A program made the translations under genes and the position numbers. The notes beneath the pieces are model-generated. The model was not told the origin of the DNA. It saw only the letters and a list, made by a program, of their open reading frames with translations, and did not search any database. From positions 1 to 64,000 of the forward strand of contig NZ_BBAS01000003.1 of the NCBI RefSeq assembly GCF_001311375.1: a stretch of DNA of 64,000 bases, read 5' to 3'. The number at the start of each line of letters is the position of its first letter. Within the stretch, counting starts at the first letter, position 1. This document shows positions 18,497 through 27,640 of this stretch, piece after piece. The DNA comes from Limosilactobacillus equigenerosi DSM 18793 = JCM 14505 (lineage in GTDB: Bacteria > Bacillota > Bacilli > Lactobacillales > Lactobacillaceae).

Positions 18497-18955
18497 ATGA
18501 TTAGCTTAAACAACACTGATTTTCAAGGCAAGAAAATGGCACGTCAACAATTAGTTGATATGGTTCAAGAAACCATTGATAATCAACCAAACTGGGATCA
18601 AGTAACTGGTAACATCTGTGCATCTTTCCATGTTGATTACGAAATCTTAGATGGAAACATGGAAGAACACGAAGGACGGGTTGAAGTTGAATATACTGCC
18701 AATGAAATTCTAGACGAATTGTACACGGCATTCGTTGATGACGAAGTAATCGATGAAGTTTGGAACGATTCTGACAGCTCATTCTCGAATGAAGACTTAT
18801 CAGAACTACTAGACCGCAAAGGTTGGGACTTTGGAGATGTATATCCAGTGATTGAAAAATCAGTGGTAAACACCTTAGCTCACGATTTAGAAAACGAAGC
18901 TGGTTTGTGGATTATGCTCGACAACGACCAAATCGTTAACGTTACACTTGATTAA
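18497..18955 (+). CDS. Acidic phage accessory protein
   Basis: 152 residues, ATG at 18497, 17 bp after the previous stop. Strikingly rich in Asp and Glu (VDDEVIDEVWNDSDSSFSNE), with a mixed alpha/beta pattern and ending WIMLDNDQIVNVTLD. No catalytic motif or known domain recognised. High negative charge resembles DNA-mimic and many anti-CRISPR proteins, but charge alone is weak evidence. Its stop lies within the SD of the helix-turn-helix gene, so the three genes are one operon. Confidence 0.7.
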   Translation: MISLNNTDFQGKKMARQQLVDMVQETIDNQPNWDQVTGNICASFHVDYEILDGNMEEHEGRVEVEYTANEILDELYTAFVDDEVIDEVWNDSDSSFSNEDLSELLDRKGWDFGDVYPVIEKSVVNTLAHDLENEAGLWIMLDNDQIVNVTLD

Positions 18956-18965
18956 GGAGGAGCTT

Positions 18966-19400
18966 ATGAAAGTTAACAGAAACGATATTGAAAGCTTGCT
19001 AAGCCTCCAAATTCCGGATTTAACACTATCTCGTGAGCTGGGAGTGGCTCGGACAACGGTTTTTAATCTGAGAACAGACCGCTCAAAGATTGATAAAATG
19101 TGGCTTGGGACGGCTGAAAAGTTCCAAGCATACATCAACAAGAACGTCCAATTCAAAAATCAAGAAACTGATGAAGTTTTTGATATGATTAGTGAAATGT
19201 TGGCAACAGGAGAAGTTGCTGGTGACACAAAGCTAATCGTTGGCTTTGATGATTATCAGGGTCACGATGTTGTTGTTGACGCCATGCAGATTGACGACCT
19301 GGAAACGGCAGACGCTCGAAAAGCATTAACCTTAACCAAAACATGGAAAATCATGACGGTTGATGAATTGTTAAACATATTCAAGAGTAAGCAATTTTGA
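18966..19400 (+). CDS. Helix-turn-helix protein, candidate autorepressor (Aca-like)
   Basis: ATG at 18966, five bases after taaggagg; an upstream in-frame ATG at 18948 lies before the SD and is unlikely. 144 residues. Residues 1-50 hold a helix-turn-helix (ESLLSLQIPDLTLSRELGVA then RTTVFNLRTDRSKID). Residues 60-144 form a separate acidic domain (IVGFDDYQGHDVVVDAMQID, then KTWKIMTVDELLNIFKSKQF). As the last gene of the operon with twin operators at 18056-18114 it is placed like anti-CRISPR-associated regulators. An HTH plus extra domain also recalls AcrIIA1, which both represses and inhibits. I see no direct sequence match that proves either. Confidence 0.7.
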   Translation: MKVNRNDIESLLSLQIPDLTLSRELGVARTTVFNLRTDRSKIDKMWLGTAEKFQAYINKNVQFKNQETDEVFDMISEMLATGEVAGDTKLIVGFDDYQGHDVVVDAMQIDDLETADARKALTLTKTWKIMTVDELLNIFKSKQF

Positions 19401-19600
19401 TTTGGGAGCAAAAAGGGAGCAAAAAAAGTGGCATAGAATTGACGGCTATTTGATATAATCAGGACATGAATTATTATTATTTCAATACGTGAAGTCTCCT
19501 TGGCATTCCAATAATAGTTCTATGATAGCTATTTTAATTCCGTGAACGGACTGGTAAGTCTGCTCGGATCGCTGAACGGCGTCGCGGCTAATTACCATCG
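19401..19600 (+). other. Phage right end / possible attachment region and unassigned transcript
   Basis: Just after the last phage gene comes tttgggagcaaaaagggagc (19402-19421), in the style of the 3' codons of lactic phage integrases, which often lie at the attachment core. From 19453 a TATAAT is followed by about 150 nt without a reading frame, rich in paired segments, ending at a terminator at 19601. I find no tRNA or tmRNA in it. The left phage end is outside the window, so the attachment core cannot be fixed. Confidence 0.35.
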
Positions 19601-19627
19601 AAAAACCTCGCAATTTGCGGGGTTTTT
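19601..19627 (+). terminator. Rho-independent terminator
   Basis: aaaaacctcgc / gcggggttttt with a five-base loop. Good hairpin with T-tract, closing the unassigned transcript at the phage end. Confidence 0.85.
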
Positions 19628-19651
19628 CTTTTTGCTTAAAAATAATAAAAA

Positions 19652-19686
19652 GCCCACTTAAAAGTTGAAAATCAACTTTAGTGGGC
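19652..19686. terminator. Inverted repeat, probable terminator
   Basis: gcccact / agtgggc with the inner stem aaagttga / tcaacttt. Symmetrical. The A-run on its left would act as a T-tract for transcription from the right (minus strand), downstream of the integrase fragment. Confidence 0.6.
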
Positions 19687-19688
19687 AG

Positions 19689-19889
19689 TTAGTGGGCAAA
19701 ACCGGGATAACTTTTTCCATTTTCGTACTTAGCCAGTATAGTATTTATTTTTCATTTAGAATAATGTTAGCTTCTTTAGTAGCTCGATTAGATTCTTTAT
19801 CAAGGATTACGTAAATAATCTTAAATTTATTGGTGAGGGTCCCTATATCGCTCACGGAACTTAAATCTGCTGTTTGGTGATTCTTTCAT
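19689..19889 (-). pseudogene. Integrase N-terminal fragment (tyrosine recombinase, arm-binding domain)
   Basis: Reading the minus strand with two one-base corrections gives MKESPNSRFKFRERYRDP, then LTNKFKIIYVILDKESNRAT, then KEANIILNEKINTILAKYEN and a stop. This is the arm-DNA-binding N-terminus of phage integrases (FRERYRDPLTNK pattern) without any catalytic domain. It is a relic next to the phage right end, either from a previous element at the same site or from recombination at integration. It is too short to be functional. Confidence 0.6.
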
Positions 19890-19940
19890 CCGCATAATAG
19901 ATTCTTCTTAAAAAACGTACGTTCGTTAATAATTAAATTT

Positions 19941-19964
19941 AAAACCGTCCTAATTGACGGTTTT
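19941..19964 (-). terminator. Terminator of the abi gene
   Basis: aaaaccgtc / gacggtttt around ctaatt, starting six bases after the stop codon of the minus-strand abortive-infection gene. Confidence 0.85.
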
Positions 19965-19969
19965 ATTAA

Positions 19970-20975
19970 TTAATTGATATTTTTTTCTAGTTCTTCAAAT
20001 ATAGTAGTAAGCTCTGTTTCTTTTAGAAGCATTTCTTTATCTTCTGGATATAATTTTAGATAATTTTCCAAATGAGCAAGAATCCACGCTAACATATTAA
20101 TGTAAGGTGATTTGTTATCAAATATAGACAATGATTGATGTACTATTCCAACACTACTACGAAGTTTTCCGGCATCAAATTTTTGTTTTGTTAATTCGAC
20201 AGTATCAAAAGAGGATAAATATGGCGACCAGTTCCTTAACCCATGTTTTTTTGGACCTATGATTGTAAATTCTACCCCCATGAGCACATTGATTTCGGTA
20301 TGTTAGGTATAACGATAGCAAATCACCAAACAATTGTTTAATCTTTAAATCTTTGTCAGCAGCATCTATAATTTCTGGATTAAGTCCAAACATTCTAGAA
20401 ATGATTTTTACACGGATATTAGGCTTACTTAGTTTGTACCAATATATTGATTCTCCAAAAGTTAATCCTTTTACAATAATCCATGGGGGGACATTCCCAT
20501 ATTTTTCCCGATAATATTTAATGGGGTTAGCTTTTGAATTATAAGTTTTATTTAATTTTTTTGAGCAGAAATTCACGTTCGCTAGTAGCGATTCCTTTTT
20601 TGATAAATTTAGTTTTTCCAGTGTTGTAGTGTGATTTAGCAACATAACTAGAATACTCTACAGAGATATTTTCTGCGATAACATATGCTATTGATTGTTT
20701 AAAAGTTTGTTCAAATTGCTCTAATGACGATAATACGTGAGTAGCAATAGTTTTATCTAATTATATAAAGCAAAAATATGCTCAAATGTTGCTGTTGATT
20801 TGAATTGTTCTGATGAACCTTCTTTCAAAAAGGGAGTTTTATAGCCGTTAATTATTTCATAATAACCATATTGTTTAAGAGAATTCTTAGCGGCATCTTC
20901 ATTTTCGAAAATCAATCCTCGTGATTTTAAAATATTTATTTGTTCATCAATCGTTTTAAAAGGTTTTTCATTCAT
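19970..20975 (-). CDS. Abi_2 family abortive-infection HEPN protein (frameshifted)
   Basis: The minus-strand ATG at 20975-20973, after gaggt, begins MNEKPFKTIDEQINILKSRG and LKQYGYYEIINGYKTPF, the signature start of the Abi_2 (AbiD/AbiF) family. Reading continues through shifts near 20757, 20600 and 20250 to the stop at 19970, giving about 335 residues, the usual size. The middle holds YRNQCAHGGRIYNH, the R-X4-H motif of HEPN ribonucleases. The protein should cleave RNA on phage infection. A structured leader RNA precedes it (20991-21057), as is common for this family. Shifts are at short homopolymers and may be sequencing errors. Confidence 0.8.
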
Positions 20976-20990
20976 TTTAAATACCTCAAT

Positions 20991-21057
20991 AAAAACAAAA
21001 CGCGAATACATAAATGCATTCGCGCTCCGTAGGCTAAAACTAGCCACTCCATTGATT
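20991..21057 (-). ncRNA. abiF-like leader RNA
   Basis: Minus-strand transcript from a promoter at 21065-21093. It has hairpin 1 GGCTA/TAGCC (21032-21045), conserved-looking linker TACGGAG, and hairpin 2 CGCGAAT/ATTCGCG (21001-21024) followed by TTTTGTTTTT, 15-20 nt upstream of the abi start codon. The second hairpin is a terminator or attenuator. Abi_2 genes are known to carry such structured upstream RNAs (abiF motif), so this is probably the antitoxin-like or regulatory RNA of the system. Confidence 0.65.
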
Positions 21058-21064
21058 GACTATA

Positions 21065-21093
21065 TTATTACATAATAATACAGATATAGTCAA
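21065..21093 (-). promoter_or_regulatory. Promoter of abi leader RNA
   Basis: On the minus strand TTGACT (21093-21088), 17-bp spacer, TAATAA (21070-21065). Strong match to a vegetative promoter. Confidence 0.7.
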
Positions 21094-21297
21094 CGCTTTT
21101 TGCATTACCTTACAATTTTATTTTGCCAAAATTGTTGGCCAGTGATCAGCCACATATTTGGCCCATTTTTCAGCAATTATAGCATTATCAGTTGAATTAA
21201 CAAGAATTATCCAAAGATATCCAAGCCTTTAACCATCAGCGATGACGCGGTTTGAGGAGAAATGATGGGTGAAAAATAAATTAATTCATTTTTCTTA
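21094..21297. other. Intergenic stretch without recognisable features
   Basis: About 200 bp between the divergent abi promoter and the promoter of the MHS transporter operon. I see no gene, repeat or hairpin that I can name here. Confidence 0.6.
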
Positions 21298-21326
21298 TTG
21301 ACTTCTAATTATTCTAATGATAATCT
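21298..21326 (+). promoter_or_regulatory. Promoter of attenuator-controlled transporter operon
   Basis: TTGACT (21298-21303), 17-bp spacer, TAATCT (21321-21326), about 30 bp before the leader-peptide start codon. Confidence 0.65.
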
Positions 21327-21356
21327 AATAAACATCAATCCAAGGAGGAACAGATT

Positions 21357-21416
21357 ATGCAATTAACAAGTACCATGCAACGCAACAACATTATTATCCG
21401 CGTCATTATTAACTAG
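21357..21416 (+). CDS. Isoleucine-rich leader peptide
   Basis: ATG at 21357, seven bases after a strong SD (aaggaggaac). The 19-residue product is MQLTSTMQRNNIIIRVIIN, with five Ile and one Val among the last eight residues. Its stop codon overlaps the first strand of a series of alternative hairpins that ends in a terminator before the transporter gene. This is the design of ribosome-stalling attenuators such as ilv leaders: scarcity of charged tRNA-Ile would stall the ribosome and change the folding downstream. It is too short for a folded protein. Confidence 0.75.
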   Translation: MQLTSTMQRNNIIIRVIIN

Positions 21417-21545
21417 GTGATGCGGAACCTTTTGAGCTGGCTTTGCATCACCGCCAAAAAATTGGGATGCAAAGTCAGATAACTTGTTAATGGCGAATCT
21501 GTTAGCCAGTTAACTGACTTGAAATCAGTTGACTGGTTTTTATTT
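21416..21545 (+). promoter_or_regulatory. Leader-peptide transcription attenuator
   Basis: Three mutually exclusive pairings are visible. GGTGATGC (21416) pairs with GCATCACC (21445). CTGGCTTTGCATC (21437) pairs with GATGCAAAGTCAG (21466) and shares the GCATC strand with the first. GTTAATGGC (21486) pairs with GCCAGTTAAC (21505), which uses the 5' arm of the terminator CCAGTTAACTGA/TCAGTTGACTGG plus T-run (21506-21545). The terminator ends 28 bp before the transporter ATG. Confidence 0.75.
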
Positions 21546-21572
21546 TGTCAAAACGAAAGTGAGGAACTAATC

Positions 21573-22894
21573 ATGGATACAACTACCGTCGCTACCCGCG
21601 CCAACCGATTATCGAAATATCAAGCTGACCCCGTTAAGACTGTTATCTTAGCGTCAATGATGGGGACGGCGATTGAATTCTTTGACTTTTATGCTTACGG
21701 AACGGCTTCAGCTGCCTATTTCCCTAAAGTTTTCTTCCCACAAATGACGCCCTTGTTAGCGACGGTCGTGAGTTTACTGACCTTTGGGGTGGCGTTTGTG
21801 GCCCGTCCGGTGGGGTCGTTTTTGTTCGGCCACTTTGGTGATCGACTTGGACGCAAGAAAACCTTAGTGATGTCCTTGATGTTAATGGGAGTAGCTACGG
21901 TAGCCATTGGTTTTATTCCAGGTTATAGTACGCTGGGCGTGACAGGGGCGTTACTCCTTTGTTTATGCCGCTTCGTCCAAGGAATCGGCCTTGGTGGTGA
22001 ATGGTCCGGGGCTGTCTTAGTTGCCACCGAGAATGCGCCAGCTGATAAACGGGCGTTATATGGTGCCTTTCCGGAAGTTGGGGCGCCAATTGGGTTCTTC
22101 TTATGTAATGGCTTATTCTTCATGTTAGAAAAAGTTTTAACCCCCAGTCAAATGGTTGAATTTGGTTGGCGGATTCCGTTCTGGGCGTCTGCTGTCTTAG
22201 TCGTAATTGGTTTGTATGTCCGCCTGAAATTGCAAGAAACACCACTCTTCAAATTAGCTCAAGCCCGGGATAACACCACGGGGTCGCCACTGCGTGAAGT
22301 TTGGCGCTCCAATTGGCGCGAAATCTTAAAGGGAACCTTCATCATGGGAGCTACATATGCCTTCTTCTTTACCTTAACGACTTGGTCATTATCTTATGCG
22401 ACGACGGCATTAGGGTTTAGCCATTCTGAATTCTTACTCTTATTAATGGGAGCAATTGTTGAATTTGCGGTGTTAATCATGGTGACCTCGGTCTTAGCTG
22501 ATCGGGTGGGTCGGAAAAAAAAGTTTTAATGACTGCTTCGGTGGCCTTAGTGGTCTTCTCATTAGTCTTCCCAGTCTTTTTACAAGGTCAACATAATCTT
22601 GTTGGCATGCTCTTATTCTTAGGAGTCGGCTTCTTAATCATGGGTTCATTATATGGTCCAGTTGGGGCGGTCTTACCAGAATTATTCCCAACGAAGGTGC
22701 GTTACTCTGGGGCCGGGATCACGTATAACTTAGCCGCCGTCGTAGGGGCAGCCGTGGCGCCGTCCATCACCACCTGGTTAATTGCTCAATACGGCTTACA
22801 CGCCGCCGGTTACTACATGTTTGCCTTAGCGGTGGTTTCAGTAGTGGCGTGGTTATTAACGGACGAAACGAAGGATGTTGATTACACTAAGTAA
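21573..22894 (+). CDS. MHS-family MFS transporter (frameshifted)
   Basis: ATG at 21573 after gaaagtgagg. About 440 residues, twelve membrane segments. The metabolite:H+ symporter signatures are clear: GTAIEFFDFYAYG in TM1, RPVGSFLFGHFGDRLGRKKT after TM2-3, and FVQGIGLGGEWSGAVLVATE. The frame breaks in a run of eight A at 22516-22523 and resumes at 22529 to 22894, a typical homopolymer error. Relatives carry organic acids, betaine, proline or keto acids. The Ile-rich attenuator upstream suggests a link to branched-chain amino-acid supply, which is an inference. Confidence 0.85.
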
Positions 22895-22914
22895 CTAAAT
22901 TGATTACAAGGATT

Positions 22915-22942
22915 AAGTCAATCGTCAATGATTGGCTTTTTT
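22915..22942 (+). terminator. Rho-independent terminator
   Basis: aagtcaatc / gattggctttttt hairpin 20 bp after the transporter stop. Confidence 0.8.
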
Positions 22943-23101
22943 CATGGCCACTTATTTTTCAGACATTTTAAAATAACTGTCCCAAAATGAAACGTCAGCC
23001 CCGTTTTGAGGCTCCTCGAAAAATCGAAACCTGCTTATAATTAGCTAGTCACTAACATGGTGGGGAAAATCCGCACCAAGAAAATAGAGAGGGAGTTTCG
23101 A

Positions 23102-25722
23102 ATGTTAGGAATGATTAAAGCCGAATTTCGGCACATTCGTCACAATCGACTATTATTGTTGTCGACGGTGGTGATTTGTTTTATCCCGTTTCTTTACAGT
23201 ATTTTCTTCTTGAAGTCGGTTTGGGATCCATATGGGACCACGCAAAACTTACCCGTGGCGGTGGTGAACCATGACCAACCCGTGAAGTATCAAGGGAAAC
23301 GGTTTGCTGTGGGGCAACAAATGACGGATGAGTTGAAGAAAAATCATCAGTTAAAATGGGAAATTGTTAGTCAAAAACAAGCTAATTATGGACTCAAGCA
23401 CCGGGAATATTATACGGTGGTGACGATTCCAAAAGACTTTTCCAAAGATGCCACGACGGTGCTTGACCATCAACCAACGAAGATGAAGTTGACCTATACC
23501 ACTAACGATTCGCTAAACATGATTGCGGAAGTGATTAGTCGGATGGGCATGAGTCAACTGAATCAACAAATTCGCGGTCAAGTCACCAAAGCCTACGCTA
23601 AAACCATGTTTAGCATGGTCAAAAAGGTCAAGGGCGGGATGGTTGAAGCTGCGAACGGGGCCGGCCAACTTGATCAAGGGATGGCTACCTTATCAGATGG
23701 CTTAAACCAATATGTAGCCGGCGTTTCCCAAGTTAATAATGGGGTCCAAACCTTGCGGGCAAGCGTGATGCCATTAGGTCCAGCGGCGGCTAAATTAGCG
23801 GCCGGTTCGAGTCAATTAGCCACTGGCGCGCAAACGTATACCGCTGGCGTTGGGCAAGCTGCAGCGGGGGCCGGCCAGTTACATCAAGGAATTGGTCAAT
23901 ATACAGCCGGTGTGCAACAACTCGGGAACGGGTTGCAACAAATTAATGGTCAATCCGCGAAATTAAAAGCGGGGGCTAATCAATTAGCGACCGGCTCGGA
24001 TCAACTAAGTCAAGGGACCAAGGAGCTTAATGACCGGGTGACCACGGCCAATGGGCAATTGAAAGGCCAATTGGCGGGCTTAAATACGAGTTTGGCCCAA
24101 GCCCAAGCCTTACAACAACAATTACCAGCGGTCGCCAATGGCATGCAACAAATGCAAGCCGGGATGGTCAACGTGAAGAGTGCCTTAGCTGCCGTGAACC
24201 AAGCTGCTAGTGCGTTACAAAGTGCCCCAAGTGGTGGTAGCAATACGGCGGCTACCGATCAACAAATTGCCGGTCAATTGAGTGCGTTAGCTGGTTCAAC
24301 GACGGACGATAAGATTAAGGGCCAATTGAGTGCCTTGGCGCCCAAGCTAGTGCGAATGCGCAAAATGCAGGTGGCAAATCGAATAATGCGGCGGCCGTTC
24401 AAAACCTGCAAGCCCAAATCGCCAACTTGAATCAACAAGTGGCGCAATTAGGTCAAGGCGCGAATAGTGTTGCGCAAGCCCAAGCTATGTTAGGACAAGT
24501 CCAACAATTGATGAGCACGTTAAAGACGGCCCAAGGTAATCTGCAAGCGATGCCGGGCCAATTAAGTGCCTTACAAGCGGCCACGGGGCAATTAGCCACC
24601 GGGGCGCAACAGCTTCAAGGAGGAATTAAGACGGCGCAAGGTGGTATTAATCAATACACGAACGCCGTTGGCACCGCCACCAATGGAGCCAATCAATTAA
24701 CTCAAAATAGCAATGCTTTGCTGGCCGGTAGTCAACAACTACTTGGTGGACTGCAACTCTTAAATGCCAATAGTGGAAGCTTAGTTGGTGGCGCAATGAC
24801 CTTAGCGGGCGCATTAGGGCAATTGAATCAACAAGTGCCGGCCTTAATTGGGGGAATTAACCAATTAGCAGCTGGGACCGCGAAGTTAGATGCCAATAGT
24901 CCGGCGCTCTTAGCTGGGGTCGCCAAACTCCAAGCGGGGGCGAACCAATTAGCAACGGCCTTGAGTCAAGCAACAATGAAGTTAAACCAAATCCAACTCG
25001 GCGATGCCAATGCTGATATGATTGCTAAGCCAACCAAATTACAACATAAAAACTATACGTATGTTCGCAACTATGGTAACGCCTTAGCTCCATACGTCTT
25101 ATCAGTGGCCTTGTATGTCGGCGCATTGGTCTTCAACTTTGTTTACCCAATTCGCAAAATTGCGTTACCAAGCAAGTCAGGTTCTGCTTGGTGGGCAAGT
25201 AAAGTGGTCCTCGGGTTATGTGTGATTACGGCGATGGCCGTCTTAGAAGGCGGGATTATGATGATGCTCGGCTTACACATTGATCACGTGCCAAGCTTCT
25301 TTACCACCTTGATTCTCTTTGGGTGGGCGTCAATGGCAATTGTGATGTTCTTGTCGATGCTCTTAGATAATCCAGGGCGCTTCTTGTCGATGGTGCTCTT
25401 AATGCTCCAACTTGGTGGTTCTGGGGGAACGTTCCCAATGGAATTAACGAAGCCATTTTACAATGACATTCACTGGTACTTACCAATGACGTACTCGATT
25501 CAAGGGTTGCGCCAAGGGATGTTTGGTGGCCTCGGGAATCACTATGCGATGATGTGTAATAGTGTCTTACTGGGACTTGCAGTAGTCTTTAATATACTCT
25601 TGTTATTCACGATGATTTGGCTGCAAGGTCACAATTATGCGGGTAAATCACAATTAGACGGGAATCAAGATTTACTGGCCATCGAACAAGATGATGACGG
25701 GATGCATTTACGAACTAAATAA
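23102..25722 (+). CDS. YhgE/Pip family membrane protein (frameshifted)
   Basis: ATG at 23102 after gagggag; an upstream GTG/ATG extension lacks an SD. About 870 residues. One N-terminal membrane segment (LLLLSTVVICFIPFLYSIFFLKSVWDPYG, split here by the reader) and the extracellular Pip-type N-domain (LPVAVVNHDQPVKYQGK). A long series of coiled repeats follows with the pattern AAGAxQLxxGxxQYTxGVxQL (residues about 190-600). Five to six membrane segments lie at the C-terminus (FNFVYPIRKIALP, GGSGGTFPMELTKPFY). This is the phage-infection-protein/ABC-2-type family, related to LXG or ESX secretion components. A shift near 24350-24430 interrupts it. Confidence 0.85.
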
Positions 25723-25820
25723 ATTTAATTGAAAGGGGTTACTCATTTGTGGGTAACGCCTTTCTTTCATTCTATTGGCAAGTTACAATGAAGAGAGAAG
25801 CTTATAAGGGAGAAGGTATC

Positions 25821-27506
25821 ATGGCAACCAATCAACGCTTATTGCAAATTATCAAAGTTCTACGCCGGTATTCATTTATTAGTAATTTTTACCATCAAAC
25901 GAACCCCGACCAAGTCCGGCATGCCTTAGAAGCTTTGGGACCAGCGTTTATTAAACTGGGTCAAATTCTGTCAACGCGGCCTGATTTGGTTTCGCCGGCG
26001 TATATTCAGGAATTGCAACAACTGCAAGATGATGCGCCGGTGGATGATTATGACACGATTGTGGCGATGTATGAAGCTGAAACGGGCCAAACAATTACTG
26101 AAGCATTTGCAACGTTTGAAAAGACGCCATTTGCCTCGGCGTCGATTGGTCAATGCCATCGGGCCACGTTGCCGAATGGCGAAGCGTCGTGGTTAAATTT
26201 CAGCATCCAGCCGTGGCTGAATTGGTTGAGGTTGATTTAAAGCTCTTTAAACGGGCCGTCAAGCTAATTGCCAAGGTGCCCAGCGAGGCCACGAAGGTCG
26301 TTGATTTACCGGAAGTCTTTGATGAACTGGCCCGGTCATTACGGAGTGAAATTGATGGCGAACACGAAGTAGCCAATGGCCAACGCTTTTACGAGTTAAA
26401 TCAGGGTCGGGGCGTCTTCGTCGTGCCTAAAGTTTACCCAGCCGAATCAAGTAGCCGCATTTTAGTCAATGAAGCGATGGCGGGGCAAAGTATTAAAACG
26501 CTGTTTGATAATCATGATCCGGCGTTGAATCAGCAGGTTGGCCAAGCGATTATTGAAAATTTTTTTGCAACAAGTGTTTGATGATCACTTCTTCCACGCT
26601 GATCCGCATCCGGGCAATCTCTTGTATCGCGAGGCGACGGCGGCCGAATTGCAGCAGACCCAAGTTACCAAGGAGCAGCAGCATCAAGTTGGCCGGGTCA
26701 CGGTTGCTTACCAAAAAGCCGATTCCTTACCGCCATTTCGGTTAGTGTACTTAGATTTTGGGATGATGGGGGAAATCTCACCCGAGTTAGCGGATGGGAT
26801 TGCGCAAATTGTGGTCTCCTTAGTACAAAAGGATCCGTACACTGTTAGCCGCACCGTTCTCGCTGTCTGCAACCGTACCGTGGATGTCGATGAAAGTCAG
26901 TTTACCCGCCAATTAGCGCAGTTTATTGAACCGTATTTGGAACGTGATTTAGCACAAATTGACTTAACGACGATGATGTTTGAAATCATGCAGTTGTGTC
27001 AAACCAACCACTTGCAAATGAAGCCCGAAGTGACAATGTTAATGAAAGCCTTTGGGACCCTGGAAGGCACGGTGGCGAAGTTAGATCCGAGTGTGTCGAT
27101 GTTAGCAGTCGCCAAACCGTTCGCAATGCGGTATTTAAAGCAACACTTGGATTTAAAAACGATGGCGACTGAACAATTGTTTAACGTTGTCCAAACTTAT
27201 CAAGCGATGACGACCTTACCGAAACGGGTGAGTCACTTCTTAGATGGGTTGTTGAACGGGGAACAGCGTTTAAAATTAGAATTAAGTGACCAACAAAAAA
27301 TCTTACATTCCCTGCATAAAATGGTGAACCTCCTTGCGACCTCCTTAATCTTAGCGGCGGTTATTATGGGGTCGTCAATTATGGTGGCGGCCAGTCATGA
27401 ACACCCGGCGATTTATCATTTTGCCGTTTTCGCATATGGGACATCGTTGGTAGTTATTTTAGGAATGTTAATCCTCGGCGCATGGCGACGATGGCGGAAA
27501 AAGTAA
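25821..27506 (+). CDS. ABC1/UbiB-family atypical kinase (two frameshifts)
   Basis: ATG at 25821 (MATNQRLLQIIKVLRR) after aaggg. About 560 residues. Family motifs: ALGPAFIKLGQILSTRPDL (KxGQ motif), FASASIGQCHRATL (Ala-rich loop), VVVKFQHPAV with the ATP-binding Lys, HADPHPGNLLY catalytic segment and LDFGMMG. There are two C-terminal membrane helices (LLATSLILAAVIMGSSIM and AYGTSLVVILGMLILGAW). Frames shift near 26182 (a missing base) and 26562 (an extra T in a run). UbiB-type proteins act in lipid or isoprenoid trafficking; the exact role in lactic bacteria is unclear. Confidence 0.85.
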
Positions 27507-27640
27507 AGATAAACTTAATTTAATTAACTCATGAGTAAAATTAACCGTGCTTTCATAAGTAAAAGACTTAAGATTGGACAGATTAAAAAGTATTGCTTAT
27601 GCTAGAATAGTAACATTAGATAATTTGAGGAGTTGATTAA

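Noticed and set aside
19440-19632. tRNA or tmRNA gene at the phage end
   Set aside because: No T-loop GTTCGA-type sequence, no CCA-adjacent acceptor stem and no tmRNA start were found; left as an unassigned transcript.
23670-24990. Tandem DNA repeats in the YhgE/Pip gene
   Set aside because: The Gln/Gly/Ala-rich pattern is the normal coiled repeat region of this protein family and diverges at DNA level.
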